A stretch of DNA of 64,000 nt from assembly GCA_037447655.1 (NCBI GenBank), contig JBBHKE010000367.1:137946-201945 (forward strand), written 5' to 3'. Position numbers and translations under genes: made by a program. Positions 1 through 9,596 of the stretch are shown one piece after another. Within the stretch, counting starts at the first letter, position 1, and every line of letters begins with the position of its first letter. This DNA comes from Zygnema cylindricum. Its lineage: Eukaryota > Streptophyta > Zygnematophyceae > Zygnematales > Zygnemataceae. The notes below the pieces were generated by a model, which was not told the DNA's origin, ran no database searches, and saw only the letters and a list, made by a program, of their open reading frames with translations.

Positions 1-162
1 ACCGCAGAGAGAGAGAGAGAGAGAGGAAACGGAAAGAGATAAACACAGAGCGAGAGAGACAGAGAGAGAGAGACAACGAGATAAACAGAAAAACAATAAA
101 AAAAATAAACAGACAGAGACTGAAAAAGAGAGAGAGACACAGAGAGAGAGAGACACACAGAG

Positions 163-199
<37 letters not shown>

Positions 200-280
200 T
201 ATAGCGAGAGACAGACAGACAGACAGACAGAGAGAGAGAGACACAGAGAGAGAGAGACAGAGAGAGAGAGAGAAGTTCAC
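1..280. repeat. GA/CA-rich simple sequence
   Basis: Purine-rich low-complexity DNA dominated by GA dinucleotides with short CA and GACA runs. It contains no credible ORF. It may lie within the long first intron of the WD40 gene to its right, but that cannot be shown. Confidence 0.9.
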
Positions 281-419
281 TCACTTCACTATCATGGCCA
301 CGAAATTTCCTGAGAATTCGTCCTGTAGCGACGTCCCAAAGGAACAGCTGGCGGTCGCCTCCACACGACACCAGCCGACTGTTGTCACTGAACCCTCCAC
401 AGAACGCCAAAAACTTTAT

Positions 420-1030
420 TTTCAAAGGCAGTTTTTGTTTGTTGTTTTTGTTCCCAAAACCTTTTCTTTTTTGAGACCTTTTTTTTTTAAGGTTTTGTGA
501 AGGTTTGTAGGAGTTTTTTTGGATTTTTTTGGAGGTTTTTGGATAACTTTTTGTACTGTTCTTTCGGAGGTTTATTTGAAGTTTCTTTGAGGTTGTTTTG
601 AAGTTTTTTTTTGGGTTTTTTGAAATACTTTTTACTTTTTTTGTGAGGTTTTTTTGCATTTTTTCTGGATTTTTTTGAAGTTCATTTGAAATTTTCTGAA
701 TTATTTTCGAAGGTTTATTGACGTTTCTTAAAATATTTTTTTAAGTTCTCTCTAAGATTTTTTGAAGTTTTTTTGGCTTTCTAAGGAGACCCAAGTTTCA
801 AAAAAGTCAAAACTTTCATGGCTCCAATTCTTATTTAAAGTTAAGAAAAAAAATTGGATGTTTTGGAATTTAGAAAAGTTTTGAAATTAAAATTTGAAGG
901 GCAATAGTTATTTATTTGGATCAGAAAAAAAAAAAAACATTTTTTCTTGATTGCCAGGGTTATGAGTTGGTTATTAGGGAACCAATGGGCTTTTTGAAGG
1001 GAAGAAAAGTGAAAACATTCGTTAAGGATA
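420..1030. repeat. T-rich degenerate low-complexity tract
   Basis: Repeated T-runs are separated by short G/A interruptions of the GAAG or GGAG kind, and the tract becomes more A/T-mixed toward its right end. No gene is seen in 281-1168 apart from short unsupported ORFs. Confidence 0.7.
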
Positions 1031-1168
1031 TACATTAGGGGGGAGGAGGGGGAGAGGAGGGAGTGAAGAGGAGGGGAGGTGTAGTTTAGGGGTTTCCCTC
1101 AGGTGTTGATCGTTATAGGTTTTTGAAGGTTCTATACTGTAATTTTTCTGAAATATTAAGGGATTTAA

Positions 1169-1276
1169 CAATTTTTCCAAGGATTCCTGGGGGGAATTCC
1201 TGACTCTTAAAAACGCCTCAACAACTTTTCAAAATCCTTGGAAAAATTGTTGAGGCGTTTTTAAGAGTTAGGAATT
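1169..1276. repeat. Interleaved inverted repeats (two competing hairpins)
   Basis: Arm A (1169-1185) is the exact reverse complement of 1233-1249. Arm B (1195-1224) is the reverse complement of 1247-1276 with a single mismatch in 30 bases. Each pair encloses one arm of the other, so the two stems are interleaved and would compete, or could form a pseudoknot in RNA. No coding function is apparent. Confidence 0.8.
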
Positions 1277-1429
1277 TAGGGTTTTCAAAAGCGAATTTAG
1301 GAGTTTTCTGTTTTCTAATACTAGAATTGATTCTTCGTCGGGCTTTTTAGGTTTTTCCACAACGTCGATGATTGTCTTCAAAATTATTGAGTTATAAAGG
1401 TCTTTAATGGGGTATAATACATTAAATTA

Positions 1430-1660
1430 ATCATTAAGTTAATCAATTATTCGGGTTAGTCAACTAGTGGGGTCAATCAATTATTAGGGTTAATTAATTA
1501 TTAATAATCAATTATTAGGGTTAGTCAATTATTTATAATCAATTATTAGGGTTAATCAATTATCAATAATCAATTATTAGGGATAATCAGTAATTAAAGT
1601 TGATCAATTACTAGAATCAATCAATTATTAGGGTTTAACCAATTATTAGGGTTATAAATA
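1430..1660. repeat. AT-rich tandem repeat with TTAGGGTT cores
   Basis: A run of degenerate units resembling AATCAATTATTAGGGTT repeats many times, with unit length varying by insertions. The TTAGGG core links it in composition to the telomere-like array at 1974-2435 on the other side of the WD40 exon. Confidence 0.75.
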
Positions 1661-1672
1661 TGATACCTAGGG

Positions 1673-1881
1673 GCGGCCGCATCTCGAACCTCCCGACCGT
1701 GACCTGAATACACCTTCACCAGAAGACCCCTGTGAGGGTTCCACAGCCGTACTGTACGGTCACGTCCGCACGTGAGACAATATCGGCCGTCGGCGTTGAA
1801 TCGGACGGCCAAGATAGCGCCCTCATGGCCCTTGAGGCAAGCAGTTTCGCGACGAGGGAGGGGGGGAGGGGAGGGAGACAT
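1673..1881 (-). CDS. WDR83/MORG1-like WD40 protein, first exon only (partial)
   Basis: The translation starts at the Met codon ending at 1881 and contains a charged lead-in followed by LKGHEGAILAVRFN, DGRYCLTCGRDRT, VRLWNPHRG and YSGHGREVRD. This closely matches the N terminus and first WD repeat of the WDR83 (MORG1) family, a small seven-bladed propeller scaffold linked in animals to MAPK signalling and spliceosomes. The WD repeat signature (GH about 25 residues before the LW dipeptide) is intact. Similarity stops near a possible splice donor at about 1673 (AG followed by GTATCA on the minus strand). The rest of the gene (about 250 residues, six blades) should lie further left, and nothing in 1-1670 encodes it. 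It is therefore either off-window behind a long repeat-filled intron or this is an isolated fragment. The family assignment is strong. Whether the gene is functional is unknown. Confidence 0.8.
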
Positions 1882-1973
1882 GGACGAGGGGAAGTACGCG
1901 GAGAGGTAAGGAGAAGAGAAGACTCTGCCTCGGAAATAGAACTAGAGTTCGGGTGCAAGTCGGGAGGAGGAGG

Positions 1974-2435
1974 GTTAGGGTTGGAGGCTAAGGTGGAGTT
2001 AGGGTTGACATTAGGGTTCGAATTGGTTTTGGAGTTACCTCTGGAGTTGAAGTTAGGGTTAGGGTTTCTGTGTGATTTAGGGTTTGCACCGGAATGCAGT
2101 CCTGAGTTGGAACTAGAACTAGGGTTGGAGCCATGAAGGGTAGAGTGGGAATTTGAGTTAAGGAGAGGGTTAACTCTGGAGTTAGGGTTAGGGTCAGGGT
2201 TAGGGTTAGGATTAGGGTTAGGGTTAGGGTTAGGGTGAGGATTATGGTAAGGGTTAGGGTTAGGGTGAGGATTATGGTTAGGGTTAGGGTTGAGGTTGGG
2301 ATTATGGTTAGGGTTAGGGTTAGGGTGAGGATTAGGGTTAGGGTTAGGGTTAGGGTTAGGGTTAGGGTTGGGGTTAGGGTTAGGGTTGGGGTTAGGGTTA
2401 GGGTTAGGGTTAGGGTTAGGGTTAGGGTTGGGCTT
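1974..2435. repeat. Interstitial telomere-like (TTAGGG)n array
   Basis: Plus-strand TTAGGG units start as scattered degenerate copies (GAGTTAGGG, GAATTAGGG) and become nearly perfect between about 2160 and 2430, with occasional TTGGGG or GTGAGG variants. It lies directly upstream of the WD40 exon start. The unit is the six-base TTAGGG type, not the TTTAGGG common in land plants. ORFs through it merely encode alternating Arg-Val or Thr-Leu and are not genes. Confidence 0.9.
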
Positions 2436-2439
2436 GGGC

Positions 2440-3540
2440 CCCAGTATCTTTTAGAATTTTGGACCCTTACAGTTGGCGGCAATCCAAAAGTGCTGCCGAA
2501 GTTTAAAAGATCGTGCGGCTAATTCAGTATAGAAATGTAGAAGAACGGATAAAGTGCGAATTCTAAAGTACAGTACAGTACTGTACTATTCACTGGGCCG
2601 TCGACCTAAAATGAACCGAACGGAACCAACATAATTAAACCGATTTTCTCACAGTTCGGTTCGTTAAATTTGCCTTATAGTAAAAGGAACACCTTGTTGT
2701 CGTGTTCCACGTGTTCAAATTTGAAATTTCAGTATTGCTTGTACAGTACAGTAAAGTTCGATTTTCACATTTAGTGCGGATTCAAAACCCGACATCTGCA
2801 GGGTTCAAACAGAGACTACAAAAAGAGTAGAGACAAGTGAGGCAAATTATACAAATAGTACAAATGCGTTTCAAACATGGTTCACATTTTCAGAAATTTT
2901 GGTTGACGCTGGTTCAAATCCTTTCAATTCCGTTGGCTATGCGTTCGTTTTACATTTAAGCTGAAATAAAGTATTGAACGGATTCTGCGTTCCCTAGGGT
3001 GGCTTTGACGGGTTAGGGTTTTAACTTTTAAGGGACAGGTTCGGTTCCGGCGGTTTGAACCATTCTGGTTCGGTTCGATCAAGCCAAACCGGGTTTGAAC
3101 CGATGAACGAATGTACGGTCGCACATTACAGTACAATATCTTACAGAATTACAAAAAGTATGGGTGAATACTGAATAAAGGTGCAGCAAAATGACGTACT
3201 ATTGTACTGTACTTTCTAGCAGTTACGTGGCGAAAAGAACGGTAACCCTATTATTATTGCACAGTGAAAATAGTAAGGTACGGTTAGTTACATGGAGGTA
3301 TCGGGATCGCAAGCTGGTGTCGGTCGATGCGCTCATTTTTTATTCCCTCTACTAATGATCGTACAGAAAAACACTTATTGCACGGAAATATGCTGAACAA
3401 AATCGAATTTTAATTTTCAGATGGTTTGGTTTGATCTGAAACCCTCAAAGGTCAAAAGTATGAAACTTTTCGTGGCAGTCCGAACGTTTTAACCTCGAGT
3501 TTACACCTTTTTCGTACGGTTACACAATTTTTTGAAGTTT
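2440..3540. other. Intergenic, no gene seen
   Basis: AT-rich sequence with no supported gene. Many palindromic GTAC-containing words occur, including AGTACAGTACAGTACTGTAC at about 2566-2585 and several TACAGTACAGTA runs. Only short unsupported ORFs are present. Confidence 0.6.
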
Positions 3541-4055
3541 TGCACCGCGCATCGTTATTAGTGTCAACGACACTAATTTGGGTTCTTCAATTTTTGATTT
3601 TTTTCCTCAAATAGGATACATGATTTTAATTTTTCCTTGACGTTAATTAATGTACCGTACAAAATAGCGTAAAGGACGAATTACAATAATATCTAAATAG
3701 TGTGGTGTACGGTCGATGTCAGACCGTACATAAATGTACCTTTTCAAGTGAAAATTTTACAAAAAATGAGTTAAATCAGACGCGCACGCATAGGATCGTG
3801 CGCTAAAAAACCGGGATTGTTCTGACACGTAAATTAGTCTTACATGTACGGATATTTAAATTTCACGACGGCTACGATTTTTAATATTTTGTACGAATAC
3901 ATATATTAATGTATATAATCGTACAACGAATATTCCATTTTTGCTGTTCCCAAATTAGCATAAACGCTAAAATAAAAAATCTTAATTAGCGTAAATGACG
4001 ATATATTTACTTCCACACTATTTAAACTTTGACACTAATAACGATGCGCGGTGTA
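3541..4055. mobile_element. MITE-like TIR element, long form (about 515 bp)
   Basis: The left end reads CACCGCGCATCGTTATTAG and the right end is its near-perfect inverse, giving terminal inverted repeats of roughly 27 bp followed by GTGTCAA on the inner side. No transposase ORF is present. A central stretch around 3705-3770 (TGTGGTGTACGGTCGATGTC and following) resembles the centre of the element at 50879-51381, so these two are one size class. The TIR core is shared with the shorter families in this window. Confidence 0.8.
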
Positions 4056-4238
4056 CCCAGCATCTCTGGTTGTTCAGTACGAAAAGTAAAGAAAAATGCG
4101 TCGGCTATTTAATTAATTAATTAATTATCGACGATTATCGCGATGTCGACAGTTAATCCACTAAACAGAAAAATTATTGTTTTGCCGATATACCGATACC
4201 GGCATACATAGTATACGATTTTCACCGAAATGAATCAC

Positions 4239-5165
4239 TACACCGTGAATTGCTATTAGTGTTAGGCATGTTCTCCATTAGGCGGCCCCAGTAAACATGC
4301 GGCGACGTCTATTTCTAGTGTTTACTGGCATGGCATTCCATTATGTCTTGCCAGTGAACATCGTTTCTCAATTATGATTGGCGCCACGTAGGTTAGTTTT
4401 CGGATTATTAAAATCTCAAAATATTATTAAAAATTGAAAATTTGTACATAATATTTGTACGAGCAGAGGTAGTTAATGATTTGTACGAAAAAATTGCGAC
4501 CAAAATTTAATTCTGAAATTGAAAATCAAAATTTCGAAACGAAATGGCAAAAAGGCGCCGCAAACTTTGAAGGTCAGCGGATGTCACAAAGAGCGTGCGA
4601 GAATATTTCGGTCGACCTGCATACACGGTGGCGGAAGGCACATGGCGAGTTCGACGTGTTCGTTTCTCATCGCCTGTTCATGGTGGATATTTTTTTTACT
4701 TTTCACGTGTACCAATGGTACGCGACTAATGTGAAGAAACTCTCCTCGCCAATGAGAGTCTCTTCACACTGGACGATGTGCGCGATTGCTTCACAAATAC
4801 AAAAAAGTGAAAAATCCAACGGTCGATACTTACGCCTATAATATTGAAGCCATCCAATTAACATGTTTCGTCATGTTTCGTTTGACAAAACAAAAAATGG
4901 TACGAATCTGTACGAAATCGTATGGGGTCCAGTAAACAACCCCACTTTTCCTCTATTGGAAGTTTACCCTTATTATTTTGTTTGCCACTTAAAACATCAT
5001 CTCTCCGTATACACATGTTGGATTGTAGATCTGACGGCTGTAATTGAAAGGTAAGATTCGCAACTTCTGATTGGCGGTCTCAAATTGAAAAACGGACAAG
5101 TGTGTATGGGAAAAATATGTTTTAAGCGGCGAAAATTTTATTAACATTAATAGCGATACACGGTA
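4239..5165. mobile_element. Short-class MITE split by a nested insertion
   Basis: The left TIR (TACACCGTGAATTGCTATTA) is at 4239. Its expected body resumes only at about 4970 (TTGCCACTTAAAACATC) and runs to the right TIR ending at 5165. In uninterrupted relatives these parts are adjacent, so about 700 bp appears inserted at roughly 4260-4968. The inserted segment carries the word CCAGTAAACA near both of its ends as a direct repeat and encodes only short unsupported ORFs. Confidence 0.6.
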
Positions 5166-6232
5166 TATTGTAGTATGTATTATGAATTGATGATTCATCA
5201 CTATTACTGGATTTTAGAAATTTCAGTGGATACCCGATACCCGATATGATGATGCAATATTTTAAGCGATATGCACCGATTTACCAATATTTTTTAATGA
5301 TACGTGATGTCTTGATACCGAAGTCCACTAAACCGACCGATATAGCGAGTGTGCCGATGCAATAATTATTTTGATGAAAGGAGGGAGAGATTAGGGTTAA
5401 GGAGGAGAAAAGGAGGAACGGAGGGACGGAGCGGAGGAGGGATAAAGAGAGGGAGAGGATGGACGCAAGGAAAGGGGTCCCAATTTCTTTTATTGAATCG
5501 AACTCAACCGAATAGTTTTCGAAAATGACCGAACCGAACCGCGCAGTTTCAAACCGTTTTTTTTTTCCCCGGACCGAAACAAACGGTTTCTGAAAATGCC
5601 GGGAAACAAACTAAACGGTTTTTAAATTTTAACCTAATATAATTTTTCACGAATCGAAACGCCAAAAATAAAATTGTTATGTCCGATTCGGTTCGGTTTC
5701 GTCCCTCCCTCCCCCAAACCGGACCAAGTCCTGTCTCGTGTACGGTTTCAATAAATTTTTGCACTGCTGTACTGTAGTGAAAAAAAAAAAAAGTTAAAAT
5801 TTGTCACCTCAAAAATGAAAAGTACGACGAACATTGACGGTTAGTACTATTTCCAGCAGCCAATCAAATTGCATCTTTGCACCGATATTGTTGCCACGCT
5901 GTTTTGTATATCGCACGTGGTGTGACGCGACAGTGATATCTGCTGGCTATCCCTGGACCTGCCAGAATAATTATAAGAACATATTTTATTGCTGGAGGCT
6001 ACTCAAGAATTTGTACGGACCACTTGGGAATCCAGAGTCGAAGTACGAAGCTGAACTGGTAATGGACTTTTCCCGTACTGGGTACCGGTCCTGCCGTACA
6101 TCCCTCTACAGATTGCTGGCGACGCTTTTTAGTTACTTTGCTTCTGTACTTTCTCAGCCGTACAAGGGACAAGGACTTTCTTGGACAAAATAAAATAAAA
6201 TGTGGGAGTAAATCTCCGGAAATGAAGGTGAA
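5166..6232. other. Intergenic, no gene seen
   Basis: A GGA-rich patch lies at 5380-5480. The remainder is AT-rich with frequent GTACGG words. An ORF at 5834-6193 has no recognisable domain and is not annotated. Confidence 0.5.
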
Positions 6233-6233
6233 T

Positions 6234-6714
6234 TATAGTTCAAAAGTAGGTGAAAGTAGGCCCATACAATATGCCTTAAGACCCATATTGTATTGGTCGC
6301 AAAATGAAAAAAAAATAGTAACAGGGTTGAGTTGCGCATCGATCGATAAAGAATTAAACGTCATGTCTAAATTTTGAAAAACATTCGGACAACAAATTAT
6401 TTTTTTGTGAGTTTTGAGACATTTTTTATTTAAACCGTCAAATTCGGACGATCGGACGGTCTCTGATCAAAGTAGCGATCTAAGAAGATCACATGAAAAG
6501 CCCATAACACCACTCATCCTACGCCGTGTCAGTTCGCTGGAAAATTTCGTCCTGCGGCGTGCGTTGTTCTATGATCATACGTAAGATTCGTATGTTTGTA
6601 CAAGAGTGTGAACAAACGCACACACGTACAGTATGCCTACTCTACGCGAGTTTTGTGCCTAGTTTTGTGCGCTTACCAAAGGCTTACCATTAAAACGCCT
6701 ACTTTTGAACTATG
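6234..6714. mobile_element. TIR element family D, complete copy (about 480 bp)
   Basis: It begins ATAGTTCAAAAGTAGGTG and ends with the inverse CGCCTACTTTTGAACTAT. The internal landmarks GATCGGACGGTCTCTGATCAA and AAGTAGCGATCTAAGAAGATC recur in the copies at 48115, 51770 and 53451, and in reverse at 21368. It has no coding capacity and is non-autonomous. Confidence 0.8.
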
Positions 6715-7631
6715 AGATGAATCGAACGGTATGTGTATATACTTATGAAAACGGAGTGAAATTAATAAATTATCCGATACGAGGCGTTCATGACTCCGCC
6801 GCATCACATGCATACAAATTAAAAAGCCACTTTGTCGTTTTCTGACCGTGAACAGTATTTTCTGTAACCGTATTCAATCCTACAAATCCTTGAATACTCA
6901 TAGCTTTTTACACCGCGTTTGTACCCGAATATACCTAAAAACATCCGCCGAGATGAACTCACGACGGAAATGAAAAGTCTGGACTCTGGAGGCTTCGACG
7001 AAAAACGACAAAAAATAAAAATCCTCTTGCAGATTTTCTCTCCAGTTCATCGAATCTTCTAGTGCTGGAATTTTCTGGCAAGTACAAAACTGTGGGAGCA
7101 AGCTAAAGACAGAAAGACCACAGAAGAAAATAAGGTCGTAACTGAGGGAGGTCGTACCTGCAGAGTCTAAATTTCGAGCCAGGATCTAGGGTTCTAGATC
7201 GCAGACACCCGATAGGTGGCAAATGATTAGCGGATGACCGTTACTGTAGCTGTCTAAAAGGAAGTAATGATTACGGACGCAATATAAAGTAGATTCGGAT
7301 CTAGTACGAAAATTTTAGGGTTATTTTAAAGTACTGGTTCCCCATAGGGAAAATAAAAGTTTTTAACGTCTGTTTCTGATTACAAAACGTATAAAAAAAA
7401 AAAAAACAATGACCCGCGAGCAGACTCCATGAAACAAGCACTATTTTAGAAACCAGATAGTGCGAACTGTGAACTAAAACTCTATCGTTCAGTTCGTCAA
7501 TTAATTTGTTCGAACTTTATTTCAAATACAATGTCAAAATATTAATTTAGTACCGTACTCAGAAAAAGGACAAAAGTACAAAACCCTAAGCTTGGGGGAT
7601 ATTTTCCGTTGTTCACCATCCTCCACGAATG
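6715..7631. other. Intergenic, no gene seen
   Basis: AT-rich sequence with an A-run near 7390. No ORF with recognisable content and no obvious TIR element. Confidence 0.5.
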
Positions 7632-7632
7632 A

Positions 7633-8348
7633 GGGTGCGTCTCCATGTGCCTAAGTAAAATAGAGAAAATGAAAAGTACATTTTGCGTCAGCATCGAATT
7701 TAAGATGTACTACACGTTGTCGTTTTGTGTTCTTCGACCCACGGCCACGCCAAAAAACGTCATCTTCAAACTTTTCTTTAAAACACAGGGAATATGTGAT
7801 TTAAAACAAAGAATTTTCGAAAAACAAATAGAAACATGTAGTCGCACGTGTGAACTTTTTTCAATAAATTTCAAAAGGATTCAAGCGACGACGAAAAGTG
7901 CACGATCCGCTATGTTTTATCCATTTGCGTTCAGGTACGACAAAGCAAAGTACACAATTTCTTTGGTTTTGTCCGTTTGCGCCTGGTACGGATTTTATTT
8001 CGCCAGGGGTCTCAAGATCCGATGCCATTTCACGTCGAGCGGACAAGAGACGCAAAGGCAAATTGCATCTTCTTCAACCGTGAAAAGGCACAGGCTGGAT
8101 GGCGGTACGTCTACAATGTCACGAAAAGTCATGCGACGTCACAAGCAGTTACAAAAAATAACGTGCGTCATCAGAGATTGTACATTGTCGACAGCCGTCA
8201 CGGGCTTGGTCGACGTATACAATCGTCACGCCCTTAAGTGACAACTTCGTTTGGTACAAATAGGGACACCCAAAATCCGGGTCCGCTGGATCTGCTCTAA
8301 AAAACAAAGTAAATTCTCTAAGTTTTAAGTACATGGAGACGCACCTTG
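7633..8348. mobile_element. TIR element with GGTGCGTCTCCATGT ends and a 198-codon ORF
   Basis: GGTGCGTCTCCATGT near 7634 is mirrored by ACATGGAGACGCACC ending near 8346, and the match extends partly inward (CCTAAG versus CTTAAG-like). The 700 bp between the ends contains a plus-strand ORF (7645-8241, 198 codons) that starts inside the left TIR. It shows no recognisable transposase motif and is Lys/Arg/Ser rich. This could be a separate non-autonomous DNA transposon. The ORF may be fortuitous. Confidence 0.6.
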
Positions 8349-8403
8349 AGAGGGCGCGGGCGGAATATGCGCCGGTTTTTGGGATTCCCAGATGACCGAT
8401 GAC

Positions 8404-8623
8404 TACACCGTGTATCGCTATTAGTGTTAATATTTTTTTCGCCGCTAAAACATATTTTCTCCGTACACACTTGCTGGATTTTCACATGGAGACCGCCAAT
8501 CGGAAGGTGAGAATCTTGTCTCTCAATCGCAACCGTCAGATCTTAAATCCGATAAGTGTGTACGGAGAAAAGATGTTTTAAGTGGCGTAAAAAACATTTA
8601 CCCTAATAGCGATACACGGTGCA
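8404..8623. mobile_element. Short-class MITE (family A, about 220 bp)
   Basis: TIRs TACACCGTGTATCGCTATTA and its inverse GCGATACACGGTGCA. The body has inverted CTCCGTACACACTTG / AAGTGTGTACGGAG and GACCGCCAATCGG blocks, so the whole element can fold into one long hairpin. No ORF of its own. Confidence 0.85.
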
Positions 8624-9374
8624 TGTTAAAAACTGTCTTTCCAAGGGTGAAATACTGAAATCGTAAATAGATACCGAGTACATGGAACCGTTTCACTTTT
8701 GAATTCACAAAGTTCGTGTACGATCTTACCCTAAAAAAATCTGGCGGACCTGTTATTTCATTACGATGTAAGTTTTGGGGCAGAAAACCTTTTCAGCGTA
8801 AAAAAATAGCAACTTTTACAAGGCTTCGAACCCTAAAAATCTAAAACTTTTTACCGCTCAACATTATAAGCACCGATATCTCCGCCACAATTTTCTGCTA
8901 CAAAGATTAAGGACGATGATATAAAAGACGAAACAGCATTTAATTTGCATTTAACGAAACGAGCGGACGAAATTAGCCGCAGCCTATTAAAAAAAGTACG
9001 AAACAACGTACCCGTTGAACTGCGACTAGGGATCTGCGTCAAATGAAAAAGTACGACAGTTTACGGTACGGAATCGAGCCCAAGATCTCGCATTTTCCAC
9101 ACGAAAAGCGCGCACGCAAGACGACAAACGGACCGAAAAGTCAGAGAACAGCAAAAAAGAGGGGGACCGCTGCCAGGTGGCATTTTAGAAGAGTCGGGAA
9201 GATGAAAAAGTACCGTCAATGTAGCGACCTTAGCGGCACCGTCAGATTTTACCAGAATAGTCAGAAACCGACTGGAAAAGTACGGTAAAGTTAGCGACCA
9301 GCGGGATCCTACAAGTGAGGTCAAATTCTGTACGTGACTCGTCTCAGGAAATGGCCGTACAAATAGAGGTACAG
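8624..9374. other. Intergenic, no gene seen
   Basis: Sits between two family A MITEs. It is AT-rich with short ORFs only. The 202-codon minus-strand ORF at 9061-9669 runs through the neighbouring MITE and is not supported. Confidence 0.5.
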
Positions 9375-9596
9375 TACACCGTGAATCGCTATTAGCATCA
9401 ATGTTTTTTTCGCCACTTAAAAACATGTTTTCTCCGTACACACTTGCTGGATTGTGGATCTGACGGTTGCGATGGAAAAGTGACATTCTCAGCGTCCGAT
9501 TGGCGGTCTCAAATTGAGAATCCAGCAAGTGTGTACGGAGAAAATATGTTTTAAATGGCGAAAATAACATTGACGCTAATAGCGATTCACGGTGTA
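9375..9596. mobile_element. Short-class MITE (family A)
   Basis: TIR TACACCGTGAATCGCTATTA at the left and AATAGCGATTCACGGTGTA at the right. The internal inverted blocks CTCCGTACACACTTGCTGGA and TCCAGCAAGTGTGTACGGAG are exact complements, making this the best-preserved copy of the hairpin architecture in the window. Confidence 0.9.

Noticed and set aside
2235-2522. ORFs encoding Met-Arg-Val-Arg-Val or Thr-Leu repeats
   Set aside because: They are translations of the TTAGGG array in open frames and have no independent coding evidence.
4476-4841. 121-codon plus-strand ORF inside the nested insertion
   Set aside because: No motif, AT-rich random-looking composition and an overlapping alternative frame. 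Not enough support for a gene.
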